A stretch of 42,107 nt of DNA from Azospirillum halopraeferens DSM 3675 (GCF_000429625.1 NZ_AUCF01000041.1:1-42107), one strand, 5' to 3'. Numbered from the stretch's first letter, positions 1 through 8,521 are shown. Notes: generated from the letters alone by a model not told the origin. Program-made: numbers and translations.

Positions 1-428
1 CCGGGGTTGACCGTCATGATCAGCACCAGGTCCAGGTCGTCCAGGACGTAATCCAGGGCCGACAGGGGGGTGGAGGGGTTGAGCGAGACGCCGGCCTTCG
101 CCCCCAGGCTCTTGATGAGCTGGATGGTGCGGTGCAGGTGCGGCCCGGCCTCGGCGTGGACGGTGACGATGTCGGCGCCGGCCCTGACGAAGTCGGGCAC
201 GTACGGGTCCACCGGCGCGATCATCAGGTGGACGTCGAAGACGCGCGCGGTGTGCGGGCGCAGGGCCTTCACCACGCCGGGGCCGATGGTGATGTTGGGC
301 ACGTAATGGCCGTCCATCACGTCGATGTGGATGTAGTCGGCCCCGGCCGCGTCGATGGCGCGCACCTCCTCCCCCAGCCGGGCGAAGTCGGCGGACAGGA
401 TGGACGGGGCGATCCTGATGGCGGCCAT
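1..428 (-). CDS. rpe: Ribulose-phosphate 3-epimerase, C-terminal part cut by window edge
   Basis: Interconverts D-ribulose 5-phosphate and D-xylulose 5-phosphate in the pentose phosphate/Calvin pathways (cytosolic TIM barrel). The visible N-terminal ~142 residues start MAAIRIAPSILSADFARLGE, the family's N-terminal signature, followed by DYIHIDVMDGHYVPNI, which carries a metal-binding His and the catalytic Asp. Then come VFDVHLMI with the second metal-site Asp and His, and VLIMTVNPG at the window edge. The family is usually ~220 residues, so about 80 are missing beyond base 1; this is an edge truncation, not a broken gene. The start ATG at 428-426 follows an AGGAG-like stretch on the minus strand. 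It lies 93 bp downstream of the acyl-carrier-protein gene on the same strand. Confidence 0.95.
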   Translation of the reverse strand, partial: MAAIRIAPSILSADFARLGEEVRAIDAAGADYIHIDVMDGHYVPNITIGPGVVKALRPHTARVFDVHLMIAPVDPYVPDFVRAGADIVTVHAEAGPHLHRTIQLIKSLGAKAGVSLNPSTPLSALDYVLDDLDLVLIMTVNP

Positions 429-521
429 GGGCAATCTCCTGGTCTCGCTCCTGGTTTCGGGCGCGGCGTGAGATAGCACCTTTCCCCGTGATCGGGCAAC
501 GCGCCGTCGCGGCCGTGGCCC

Positions 522-779
522 TCAGTCCTGCGCCGCGTGCTCCGCCAGGTAGGCGCGGCAGCCGGCGAGCGTCGTCAGGCGGGGATAGTCCAGTTCCTCC
601 GCATGCAGGTCGAAGCGGGTTTCCAGCTTCAGGATGAAGTTGAGGAAGTCGACCGAGTCGAACTCGAACTGGTCGCGGAACGGCTGGTCGGGGTCGAGGG
701 CCGACAGATCGGCGTCGGGCGCCACGGAGCCCAGCGCATCCAGGATGGCGGGATCGAAGGGGGAGGGGACGGCGGCCAT
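522..779 (-). CDS. Acyl carrier protein-like phosphopantetheine-binding protein
   Basis: Small 85-residue acidic protein with the fold signature of acyl carrier proteins. The 4'-phosphopantetheine attachment serine is S42 in FEFDSVDFLNF (DSVD in place of the fatty-acid AcpP DSLD). The second half has the usual helix III/IV pattern ending LAEHAAQD. AcpP is normally ~78 residues, so length fits a stand-alone carrier. It is not next to fatty-acid, polyketide or non-ribosomal peptide genes. It is divergent from the Pat-like CoA-binding/acetyltransferase gene at 881 with a 101-bp shared upstream region, which hints at a link in acyl metabolism (inference). A specialised carrier is more likely than the housekeeping AcpP, given DSVD and the lack of fab neighbours. 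Confidence 0.85.
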   Translation of the reverse strand: MAAVPSPFDPAILDALGSVAPDADLSALDPDQPFRDQFEFDSVDFLNFILKLETRFDLHAEELDYPRLTTLAGCRAYLAEHAAQD

Positions 780-880
780 GCGGGGTCTCTTCCGTTGGCG
801 GTGGCGACGATGCATGCTGACTCTGCGCCGACCGTCGCCGGATCGGCGCACAAAAGCAAGACGCCAGGGGGAGGACACCC

Positions 881-3127
881 ATGTCGGTGCGCGAACTTCA
901 GGCGCTGTTCCGGCCCGGCGGCCTGGTCGTCGCGGGGGCGCCGGACGATCCTCTGGTGCGCGCCGTGCGCCGCAACCTGGCGCCGGCCGACGGCCGCCTG
1001 GTGGTGGCGGTGGAACGGCTGGACGAACTGACGGCCCTGCCGGAGCTGTGCGTGCTGGTTGCGGCGCCCGACCGCCTGCCGGGGCTGCTGGCCGAGGCCG
1101 GCCGGCGCGGTGCGCGCGCCGTGATCCTGGCGGGCGGCCATGCACCGGACGCGGCGGCCTGTGCGGCGCTGCGGACGGCGGCGCGCGGTGCCGGGGTGCG
1201 GGTCGTGGGGCCGGCCAGTTCGGGGATCGCCGTGCCGGCGCGGCGCCTGATTGCCGGCGCCTTCCACCGGCCGCCGCCCGCCGGGTCGGTGGCGCTGGTG
1301 GCCCAGTCGGCCACACTGGCCGGGGCGGTGGTGGACTGGGCCATCCGCCGGGACGCGGGCTTCTCCCATGTGGCGGTGCTGGGCGACCAGGCGGACGTGG
1401 GGTTCGCCGACGTCATCGACTATCTGGCGGGGCAGGCGGAGTGCCGGTCCATCCTGCTGGCGATCGACCGGCTGACCGACGCGCGGCGGTTCCTGTCGGC
1501 GGCGCGCGCGGCGGCGCGGCTGAAGCCGGTGATCGTGCTGCGCACCGGCCGCCATGAGGATGGGGACGGCGTCACCCCCGACGCGGTGTTCGACGCTGCC
1601 TTCCGCCGCAGCGGCCTGCTGCGCGTGCGCACCCTGGAGACGCTGTTCGATGCGCTGGGCACCCTGGCGTCGGGCGTGCCGATCCGCGGCGACCGGCTGG
1701 CCATCGTGGCCAACGGCCGGGGCATCGGCCGGCTCGCCGCGGACGCCCTGGGCGACCAGGTGTACGCCGGCGGCATCGGGCGACTGGCGCAGCCGGCGGG
1801 GCTGTCCAACCCCCTCGACCTCGACGAGGGAGCCGATGGCGCGGCCTACGCCGGTGCGCTGACGCGGCTGGCCGGCGACCCCGGGGTCGATGCGGTGCTG
1901 CTGCTGCACGCCCCCACCGCGCTGACCGGGGCCGGCGACGTGGCGCGCGGCATCGCCGCCGTCCTGCCGGAGGTGCGCACCCCGGTGCTGACGAGCTGGC
2001 TGGGCGAACGGGACGGCGAACGAGCGGCGTCCGACCTCGCCCACCACCATGTGCCGGTGTACGAGACGCCCGACCGGGCCGTACGCGCCTTTCTCCACCG
2101 CGTCCGCCAGCGCCGCAATCTCGACCTGCTGACCGAGACGCCACCCTCCGTTCCCGATGCGCCGCCGGCCGATGACGCGGCCGCCCGGGCGGCGCTGGCG
2201 GCGCAGGACGCGGTGCGGCTGCTGGGGGCGTACGGGGTCACCGTCGGAGGCCCGCCGCCGCCCGGCGTCGAGCTGACCCTGCGCGCCGCCGTGGACCCGC
2301 TGTTCGGCCCGGTCCTGTGGGCCGGCACCGTGGCGGTTCTGCCGCCGCTCAACCCCGCGCTGGCCCGCGAGACCTTGCTCCGCGTGCCGGCCCTGCGGGC
2401 GGCGGCGGAGGAGGAACGGGGCGCGGCGGTGGATGCGGCGGCGCTGCTGCTGGTCCGCCTGTCCCAACTCGTCCTGGAGCGGGAGAGTGTGGCGGACCTC
2501 GTGCTGGCGCCCGTACGTATCGGACCGTGCGGGGTGTGGGTGGGCGGTGCGTCGCTGCGCCGGCTGCCGCCCGGCGCGGTGCGGATGCCGCCGGCGATCC
2601 GCCCCTACCCGCGGGAGCTGGAGGCGCCGCTGGCGCTGGCCGACGGCCGCCGTTTCCTGGTGCGCCCGCTGGTGCCGGAGGACGAGCCGGCGCTGCGCGG
2701 CCTGTTCGCCCGCCTGACGGCCGACGAGATCCGCCTGCGCTTCTTTGCGCCGAAGGCGGAGCTCAGCCACGCCACCGCTGCCCGCATGACCCAGCTCGAC
2801 TACGACCGGGAGATGGGGCTGGCGGTGGCCGAGCCCGGCCCGCCCGGTGCCGCCGCCCTGCACGGCGTCGTCCACCTGTCGGTCGATGCCGACGGGGAGC
2901 GGGGGGAGTTCGCCATCATGGTGGCCCACGACGCGGGCGGACTGGGGTTCGGGCCGGTGCTGATGCGCCGCATCCTGGACCACGCCCGTGCGCGCGGCGT
3001 CAAGGAGGTGTTCGGCGAAGTGCTGATGGAGAACCGGGCGATGCTGCGCCTCTGCCAGGCCCTGGGCTTCGCGCGCCGCTGTCTGCCGGAGGATCCCGGC
3101 GTCGTCCACGTGACGCGGGCGCCGTAG
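881..3127 (+). CDS. Pat-like CoA-binding / GNAT acetyltransferase with deleted ATP-grasp core
   Basis: 748-residue multidomain protein built like the protein lysine acetyltransferase Pat/AcuA-type fusions and ADP-forming acyl-CoA synthetases. A Rossmann-like CoA-binding domain spans ~8-125, two succinyl-CoA-synthetase flavodoxin-like domains ~135-265 and ~270-410, an ATP-grasp remnant ~435-560, and a C-terminal GNAT domain ~585-745 with ADEIRLRFF, GGLGFGPVLMRRIL and ENRAMLRLCQALGF. Normal family members have ~100 residues between the AYGVTV helix (450-455) and the segment here reading VELTLRAAVDPLFGP. That stretch holds the nucleotide-binding subdomain and is absent, as are the Gly-rich loop before LPPLN and the Asp-Asn-Pro motif near 545. 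Acyl-CoA synthesis is therefore unlikely; CoA-ligand-regulated acetylation is the best guess. Start ATG follows a strong GGGGGAGG site. Confidence 0.85.
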   Translation: MSVRELQALFRPGGLVVAGAPDDPLVRAVRRNLAPADGRLVVAVERLDELTALPELCVLVAAPDRLPGLLAEAGRRGARAVILAGGHAPDAAACAALRTAARGAGVRVVGPASSGIAVPARRLIAGAFHRPPPAGSVALVAQSATLAGAVVDWAIRRDAGFSHVAVLGDQADVGFADVIDYLAGQAECRSILLAIDRLTDARRFLSAARAAARLKPVIVLRTGRHEDGDGVTPDAVFDAAFRRSGLLRVRTLETLFDALGTLASGVPIRGDRLAIVANGRGIGRLAADALGDQVYAGGIGRLAQPAGLSNPLDLDEGADGAAYAGALTRLAGDPGVDAVLLLHAPTALTGAGDVARGIAAVLPEVRTPVLTSWLGERDGERAASDLAHHHVPVYETPDRAVRAFLHRVRQRRNLDLLTETPPSVPDAPPADDAAARAALAAQDAVRLLGAYGVTVGGPPPPGVELTLRAAVDPLFGPVLWAGTVAVLPPLNPALARETLLRVPALRAAAEEERGAAVDAAALLLVRLSQLVLERESVADLVLAPVRIGPCGVWVGGASLRRLPPGAVRMPPAIRPYPRELEAPLALADGRRFLVRPLVPEDEPALRGLFARLTADEIRLRFFAPKAELSHATAARMTQLDYDREMGLAVAEPGPPGAAALHGVVHLSVDADGERGEFAIMVAHDAGGLGFGPVLMRRILDHARARGVKEVFGEVLMENRAMLRLCQALGFARRCLPEDPGVVHVTRAP

Positions 3128-3218
3128 ACCGGAACCGGCGGCGGGGACCGGGGTTCACACCGGGGAAGGGGCGGGTGCAGCGACGCCCGCCCCGGTGAAC
3201 CGAGCGGAGCCCCCGACC

Positions 3219-3665
3219 ATGGACATCTTCGAGCGCATCAAGAAGGACCACGACACCCTGCGCAGCCTGCTGGAGCGCGCCGGGAAGGGCGAGCCGGACG
3301 GTGCCTACGACGAGTTGCAGCGCGAGCTGTGGGCCCACGGCAAGGCGGAGGAGACCATCTTCTACGCCGCCCTGGAAAAGAGCCGTTCCGCCCGCGAGGA
3401 GACCGTCGAGGGGCTGAACGAGCACCACATGATCAACGGCCTGCTCGACGAGCTGAACGCCATGACGACCCGCGACATGGCGTTCCGGGCCAAGCTGCAG
3501 GTGCTGGGCGAACTGGTCCGCCACCATCTGGACGAGGAGGAGGAGGAACTGTTCGAGGAGGCCCGCGAGGCCATCGACGCGGAGCGCGCCCGCGAACTCG
3601 CTCGCCTGTTCGACGACCGCAAGTCGCACGCGCTGGCGGCGCTGAAACCGCTGTCGCAGGGATAG
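3219..3665 (+). CDS. Hemerythrin HHE-domain protein
   Basis: 148-residue four-helix-bundle protein predicted to hold a non-haem di-iron site, as in hemerythrin-like oxygen/NO/iron-handling proteins. The candidate ligands are H11 (IKKDHDTL), H40 and E44 (HGKAEE), H69/H70 (NEHHM), and H102/H103 with E106/E107 (RHHLDEEEEE). This is the usual H...HxxxE...H...HxxxE order. It has no signal peptide, so cytosolic. The ATG at 3219 is preferred over the GTG at 3195 because a GGAG site sits 9 bases before it and the domain starts at once. It stands alone between the Pat-like gene and the patatin-like gene. Biological role (iron, NO or oxygen sensing) cannot be told from sequence. Confidence 0.9.
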   Translation: MDIFERIKKDHDTLRSLLERAGKGEPDGAYDELQRELWAHGKAEETIFYAALEKSRSAREETVEGLNEHHMINGLLDELNAMTTRDMAFRAKLQVLGELVRHHLDEEEEELFEEAREAIDAERARELARLFDDRKSHALAALKPLSQG

Positions 3666-3727
3666 GCCAAAGGGCCGCATCCACATACGCCAAACGGTCT
3701 TGTCGCACCCCATACCCTGAGCAATCG

Positions 3728-3756
3728 TTGCAGCCGCACATGCCATGAGTTATACA
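3728..3756 (+). promoter_or_regulatory. Candidate sigma-70 promoter for the patatin-like gene
   Basis: TTGCAG at 3728-3733 and TATACA at 3751-3756 are separated by 17 bases, and the -10 box begins 38 bp before the ATG at 3789. The stretch is noticeably AT-richer than its surroundings. Only a motif match; no transcription start is known. Confidence 0.4.
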
Positions 3757-3788
3757 ACGGCGGTGCAGCATCGACGTTGGGGTGCGAC

Positions 3789-4928
3789 ATGGCGTCTGAT
3801 AAAGAACATAAGGTTGCATTCGCGCTGGGCGGGATCGGCGGCTCGAACGCGCATGGAGTCGGATTCCTGCAGGCGGCCAGCGATCGTGGCGTCGAGCCGG
3901 ACATGATCTCCTGCACGTCCGGGATGATCCACTGGACGTGGGAGTGGCTGACGCAGAAGAAGCGGGTCGAGGCCGGAACGGCCGCCCGGGTCGATCTCGG
4001 CGCCCTGGTGCAGCAGGCGGTGGACGCCACGCCCTACCGCGGCGCCCTGCTGCCGCTGAACTATTGGCTGGTCGCCATGCACGGCCTTGAGGGGGTGCTG
4101 GAACCGGCGTGGGCGGACTACATGCGCCGTCTCGTCGCGCTGCCGCCGCCGGCGACGCCGCAGGCCCTGCTGGACCGGCTGCTGCCGGCGCAGACCTTCG
4201 TGCCCGCCCGTCCGCCGGCGCATTTCGCGGCGATCGCCGACTGCTTCAACGAGGCGTCGATCCCCATCCTGTTCAACAGCTACGACCCCGCCGCGGGGAT
4301 CGAGTACGTGCACGCCAACCCCGCCGGGCGCGCCATGCTCGATGCCCGGCGCAAGGCCCGCTCGGAGCTGACGGCGGACCGTACCACGGAGGAAAAGGCG
4401 CGGCTGCACGACAGCCTGCCCAGGACGGAGGAGGCCGATATCACCCCGCAGGCGGTGCGCGATGCCCTGTGGCTCACCTCCTACGGATTCGATGCCCCCG
4501 ATCCGGCCTCCGCCGAGGGGCGGCGCATCGACGGCGCCTATGTCCGCCAGTTCATGCTGAGCGAGTTGTGCGACGCCGATACGATCTACATGGCGCGTCC
4601 GCAGGCCTACGGGTTCCGCGGCCGGCTGCCGCAGAACCAGTTCGAGGTCAAGGACCTGGAAACCGAGCTGTGGTTCAACGGCCCCTATGCCCAGCAGGTG
4701 GCCGCGATCGACTTCGTCAACCGGCTGGTCCGCCATGGCAAGCTGGGCGAGCCCTTCCGCGAGGTCACGCTGGTGCCGGTGGAGATCCCGGTGCAGCGCG
4801 GCTTCTTCAGCTACTTCTTCGAGGACATGACCGTCTTCGACACCGCCCGCGCCCTGTCCGACAAGGCGTTCGCGGCGGAGTCCTGCCGACGCGCAGGCAC
4901 ACCACCGGTCCGAATTGTCCTGGATTGA
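3789..4928 (+). CDS. Patatin-like phospholipase family protein with atypical nucleophile elbow
   Basis: 379-residue protein with the order of a patatin serine hydrolase. A Gly-rich oxyanion-hole segment (FALGGIGGSNAHGVGFLQAA, 11-30) is followed by a serine elbow (ISCTSGMIHW, S44) and an Asp-Gly-Ala motif (RRIDGAYVRQ, D248). Patatins use a Ser-Asp dyad in GxSxG and DG[AG]; here the elbow reads C-T-S-G-M, so both flanking glycines are displaced. Activity may be altered or lost. There is no signal peptide or membrane segment. The ATG at 3789 was chosen over an in-frame TTG at 3777 because GGGG lies just upstream and the TTG lacks a site. It is followed after 13 bp by an MFS exporter gene, suggesting co-transcription. 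Substrate unknown; acyl lipid or polyhydroxyalkanoate are guesses. Confidence 0.75.
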   Translation: MASDKEHKVAFALGGIGGSNAHGVGFLQAASDRGVEPDMISCTSGMIHWTWEWLTQKKRVEAGTAARVDLGALVQQAVDATPYRGALLPLNYWLVAMHGLEGVLEPAWADYMRRLVALPPPATPQALLDRLLPAQTFVPARPPAHFAAIADCFNEASIPILFNSYDPAAGIEYVHANPAGRAMLDARRKARSELTADRTTEEKARLHDSLPRTEEADITPQAVRDALWLTSYGFDAPDPASAEGRRIDGAYVRQFMLSELCDADTIYMARPQAYGFRGRLPQNQFEVKDLETELWFNGPYAQQVAAIDFVNRLVRHGKLGEPFREVTLVPVEIPVQRGFFSYFFEDMTVFDTARALSDKAFAAESCRRAGTPPVRIVLD

Positions 4929-4941
4929 AGGAGCGGCCCGC

Positions 4942-6138
4942 ATGAGCGTGGCCCTGCACACCGACGCACGGCGCGGCGGCGCCGACCTGTTCCTGGTGTT
5001 CCTGATCGTGGCGCTGGCGCCCATCGGCCAGATGGCCATCGACATCTACGTACCGTCCCTGCCGGTGATGGTGGAGCATTTCGGCACCACCCGGCCGATG
5101 GTGCAGCTCAGCGTCTCGCTGTACCTGGTGGCGTTCGCCATCGGACAGCTCATCTACGGCCCGCTGGCCGACGCGCTGGGCCGCCGGGTGGCGCTGCTGG
5201 CCGGCATCGGCCTGTTCCTGGCGGGTGGCATCCTGGCGGCCTTCGCCGGCTCCATCGAAGGGTTCATCGCCGCCCGCATCGTCCAGGGACTGGGCATCAC
5301 CGCCGCGTCGGTAGTGATGAAGGCCATCGCCGCCGACCGTTTCCGCGGCGAGGACCTGGCCAACGTCATGACCTGGATGGTGGTGGCCTGGGGCATGGGG
5401 CCGATCGTCGCCCCGGTCATCGGCGCGTGGCTGCAGACGCTCTACGGCTGGGAGTACAGCCTCTACTTCCTCATCGCCTACGCGGCGGTGCTGCTGCTGG
5501 TGGTGGTGGTGCTGTACCGGGAGACCAATCCCGAACCGCGGCCCTTCCGGTTGCCCGACGTGCTACGCAACAGCCGCGCCATTTACACCGACCGCACGTT
5601 CCTGTTCGTCTTCCTGTCCATGGGGCTGAGCTATGCGGTGCTGCTCACCTTCAACCTGGTGGCGCCGTTCATCGTCCAGACCGTGCTGGGCCTGTCGCCG
5701 TCGGCCTATGGGCACATCGCCCTGCTGATGGGGGCCATGTACTTCCTGGGCGGCTTCAGCAACCGCCTGCTGCCGCGCCGGATCACCGTGCGCACCCGCT
5801 TCGCCGTGGCGTCCACCGTCAACGTGGTGGCGGCGGCGGCGATGGCGGGGCTGGCCGTGCCGTTCGACCTGAACCTGTGGGTGCTGGTGCTTCCCACCCT
5901 GGTGATGGTGTTTTTCACCGGCGTCATGTACCCCAACCTGATGGCCATCGGCGTCGGCCTGTTTCCCGCCATGGCCGGCCTGACCAGCTCGCTCCTGGGG
6001 TTCTCGCTTATGCTGTGCGCGGCGGTGGTGATGATCGGGGCGAGTTCTCTGCAGGTCGCCAGCCTGTTGCCCCTGGCGACGCTGTTCCTGGTGGTGGCCG
6101 CGAGCGTGCGCGTCCTGGTGCTGCGCACGCTGCGGTGA
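4942..6138 (+). CDS. Bcr/CflA-type major facilitator drug exporter
   Basis: 398-residue inner-membrane protein with about twelve hydrophobic segments. It has the DHA1/Bcr-CflA hallmark in helix 1 and loop (MAIDIYVPSLPVM), the MFS motif A between helices 2 and 3 (GPLADALGRR) and the motif C-like helix 5 (MGPIVAPVIGAWL). Relatives are proton-driven exporters of bicyclomycin, chloramphenicol, sulfonamides or cysteine-pathway metabolites. The real substrate is not visible. The ATG at 4942 follows a strong GAAGGAG site 8 bases upstream, which sets the start over an in-frame upstream one inside the patatin gene. It sits 13 bp after the patatin-like gene and converges with ldh. Confidence 0.9.
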   Translation: MSVALHTDARRGGADLFLVFLIVALAPIGQMAIDIYVPSLPVMVEHFGTTRPMVQLSVSLYLVAFAIGQLIYGPLADALGRRVALLAGIGLFLAGGILAAFAGSIEGFIAARIVQGLGITAASVVMKAIAADRFRGEDLANVMTWMVVAWGMGPIVAPVIGAWLQTLYGWEYSLYFLIAYAAVLLLVVVVLYRETNPEPRPFRLPDVLRNSRAIYTDRTFLFVFLSMGLSYAVLLTFNLVAPFIVQTVLGLSPSAYGHIALLMGAMYFLGGFSNRLLPRRITVRTRFAVASTVNVVAAAAMAGLAVPFDLNLWVLVLPTLVMVFFTGVMYPNLMAIGVGLFPAMAGLTSSLLGFSLMLCAAVVMIGASSLQVASLLPLATLFLVVAASVRVLVLRTLR

Positions 6139-6154
6139 CGACGGACGGGAGAGC

Positions 6155-7093
6155 CTAGAGCGTCGCTTCCACCGACGCCGCGGCCTCCTTCAGGATCTCG
6201 GCGCTGCGCCGCAGCGCCGCGGCCTCCGCGTCCGACAGGTGCGGCATGACCGTCTGCTGCACGCCGCCGGCGCCCAGCACCCGCGGCAGGGACAGCGCCA
6301 CCTCCGGCACCCCCAGCACGTTGTCGTTGAGGATGGAGCAGGTCAGCACCGTCCGCTCATCCCCGGCGATGGCGTCCACCAGACGGGCCAGCCCGCCGGC
6401 GATGCCGAAGGCGGTGTGGCCCTTGCCTTCGATGATCGTGTAGGCGGCGCGGCGCACGCCCCGGTCGATGGCGGCGCGGTCGTCGTCGGTCAGCGGCCGG
6501 CCGGTCTGGGCGGCGAAGGTGTCGATGGGCATGCCCGCGGCATCGGCGCCCGACCACAGCAGAACTTCCGAATCGCCATGTTCACCCACCACGTGGGCGT
6601 GCACCGACTTGGGCGTCACGCCCAGACGTTCGCCGAGCAGGGCGCGGAACCGCGCGGTGTCCAGCACCGTGCCCGACCCCAGCACGCGCGACCGCGGCAG
6701 GCCGGAGATGCGGGTCGCCACCTGCGTCATCACGTCCACGGGGTTGCTGGCCACCAGCAGGATGGCGTCGGGGGCGGCGGCCAGCGCCCGGGGAATGATG
6801 GCCCCGAAGACGCGGGCGTTGCGCTCCAGCAGTTGCAGCCGCGTTTCCCCCGGCCGCTGCGCCACGCCCGCCGACAGCACCACCACGCCCGCCCCGGCCA
6901 GCTCCGGGTAATCCCCGTGGCGGACCACGGTGGGACGGGCGAAGGGGATGGCGTGGGCGATGTCGTGCGCCTGCGCCCGCGCCAGCGCCTCGTTCGCGTC
7001 GACCAGCACGATCTCGCTGGCCGAACCGGCCATGACCATGGCGAACGCGGCCGTGCTGCCGACGAACCCCGCCCCGATGATGCCGATCTTCAT
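6155..7093 (-). CDS. ldh: L-lactate dehydrogenase
   Basis: 312-residue NAD-dependent dehydrogenase interconverting pyruvate and L-lactate in the cytosol. The Rossmann fingerprint GAGFVG is at 7-12, with an acidic residue (D32) ending strand 2 for NAD preference. The substrate loop AGVAQRPGETRLQLL has Gln (Q79) at the position that is Arg in malate dehydrogenases, which supports lactate. The catalytic set follows: SNPVD, LDTARFR (Asp145 and Arg148) and GEHGDSE (His172). The ATG at 7093 has GGAGG five bases upstream; a longer in-frame start at 7108 lacks support. It lies only 24 bp downstream of the sensor kinase gene on the same strand, so it may belong to the two-component operon. It converges with the MFS gene. 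Confidence 0.93.
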   Translation of the reverse strand: MKIGIIGAGFVGSTAAFAMVMAGSASEIVLVDANEALARAQAHDIAHAIPFARPTVVRHGDYPELAGAGVVVLSAGVAQRPGETRLQLLERNARVFGAIIPRALAAAPDAILLVASNPVDVMTQVATRISGLPRSRVLGSGTVLDTARFRALLGERLGVTPKSVHAHVVGEHGDSEVLLWSGADAAGMPIDTFAAQTGRPLTDDDRAAIDRGVRRAAYTIIEGKGHTAFGIAGGLARLVDAIAGDERTVLTCSILNDNVLGVPEVALSLPRVLGAGGVQQTVMPHLSDAEAAALRRSAEILKEAAASVEATL

Positions 7094-7117
7094 GCCACCC
7101 TCCTTCACTATCAGCGT

Positions 7118-8521
7118 TTACACCGGCAGGCAGATCCGGGCACGCAGCCCGCCGTGCGGGCTGTCGCCCAGCAGGATGTCCCCGCCGTGACCGCGCACCA
7201 CGTCGCGGGCGATGGTCAGCCCCAGCCCGGCCCCGCCGGTCGCCTTGTTGCGCGACGCGTCCACCCGGAAGAACGGCTTGAAGACGTCTTCGCGCAGCGG
7301 TGCCGGAATGCCGGGGCCGTCGTCGTCGACGGTGATCTCCATCACGTTGCCCTGCCGCTGCGCCGCCACCCACACATGGTCGGCGTGGCGGCGGGCGTTG
7401 ACCAGCAGGTTGGTCAGACAGCGGCGCATGGCGTTGGGGCGCAGCGGCAGCGACAGGCGGCCGTCCACCGCGAGTGTCACCGCGATGCCCTCACGCCGGG
7501 CGCCGTTGACCACTTCGGTCAGCAGACGGGTGAGGTCGGTCGGCTGCACCGCCTCCGTCCCCTCGCCGCGGGCGAAGGCGAGATAGCCTTCGATCATCGC
7601 CTCCATCTCGGCGACGTCATCCTTCAGCTCCTCCACCTCCGGGCTGTCGCCCAGCATGTCCAGGGCCAGCTTCATGCGGGTCAGCGGCGTGCGCAGGTCG
7701 TGGCTGACGCCGGCCAGCATCTCGGTGCGCTGGGTGATCTGACGCTGGATGCGCTCGCGCATCAGCAGGAAGGCGGCGGCGGCCTGGCGGACCTCCAGCG
7801 CCCCCTCGGGCTTGAAGTTGGGCACGTCGCGGCCCTTGCCGAACCCATCGGCGGCGACGGCCAGGCGGCGGATGGGGCGGATCTGGTTGCGCATGAAGAC
7901 GATGGCGACGGCAAACAGCACCAGGGCCGAGCCGACCATCCAGAGAATGAAGATGTAGCTGGTCGGGCTGAACAGCCGCCGTTCCGGCGACATCACCGAC
8001 AGCACGCCCGACGGGAGCTGGACGCGGATCTCGTACCACTCCCGCGCCACCCGCGAATCGATGGAGAAGGGACGCCCGACCCGCTCCGCCATGGCCTGGG
8101 CCAGCGTCGCTTCCAGCAGCCCCAGGCTGGGCCAGCGGCGCCGGGCGCGGAAGGCGTAGACTTCGTACTCCGGGTCCAGGATGACGCCGGGTTCCACGGT
8201 GACCACCAGGTCGGTGGTGCGGGCGGCCATGGTCAGGGTGCGCTCGATGCCCGGCGGGGTAGGGTCGCGCTCGATCTGCTCGATGATCATGGCGATGTCG
8301 CCGGCCACCGCGAAGGCCAGGCGGTTGGTCATGGTGTCCCAGTGGCGGTCGTAGAAGATCCAGGTCGCCACCGCCTGGGCCAGGATCACCGGGGTGACGA
8401 TGATCAGCAGCGACCGGCCGAACAGGGTGCGCGGCAGATAGCGCTTCAGGCCGCGCGGCGGCGGGCCGGCGAGATCGCGCAGGCGCTGCGGTGCGGCATC
8501 GGCGTCGCGCAGCGCCGTCAT
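7118..8521 (-). CDS. EnvZ-type sensor histidine kinase
   Basis: 467-residue inner-membrane sensor kinase, partner of the OmpR-type regulator directly upstream. TM1 is ~35-57, a periplasmic loop of ~130 residues follows, TM2 is ~189-210, then a HAMP linker (MRNQIRPIRRLAVAADGFGKG). The HisKA box AGVSHDLRTPLTRMKL has phospho-acceptor H274. HATPase motifs follow: NLLVNARRHA (N box), DDDGPGIP (G1) and GGAGLGLTIARD (G2). The conserved HDLRTPLTR with EnvZ spacing suggests osmotic, envelope or ionic sensing, but the input is unknown. Its start codon overlaps the regulator's stop (ATGA), so the two are translationally coupled. ldh follows 24 bp later. Confidence 0.95.
   Translation of the reverse strand: MTALRDADAAPQRLRDLAGPPPRGLKRYLPRTLFGRSLLIIVTPVILAQAVATWIFYDRHWDTMTNRLAFAVAGDIAMIIEQIERDPTPPGIERTLTMAARTTDLVVTVEPGVILDPEYEVYAFRARRRWPSLGLLEATLAQAMAERVGRPFSIDSRVAREWYEIRVQLPSGVLSVMSPERRLFSPTSYIFILWMVGSALVLFAVAIVFMRNQIRPIRRLAVAADGFGKGRDVPNFKPEGALEVRQAAAAFLLMRERIQRQITQRTEMLAGVSHDLRTPLTRMKLALDMLGDSPEVEELKDDVAEMEAMIEGYLAFARGEGTEAVQPTDLTRLLTEVVNGARREGIAVTLAVDGRLSLPLRPNAMRRCLTNLLVNARRHADHVWVAAQRQGNVMEITVDDDGPGIPAPLREDVFKPFFRVDASRNKATGGAGLGLTIARDVVRGHGGDILLGDSPHGGLRARICLPV

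Noticed and set aside
629..3109. Long open frame antisense to the Pat-like gene
   Set aside because: Arg/Gly/His/Gln-rich low-complexity translation with no domain; typical shadow of a high-GC gene.
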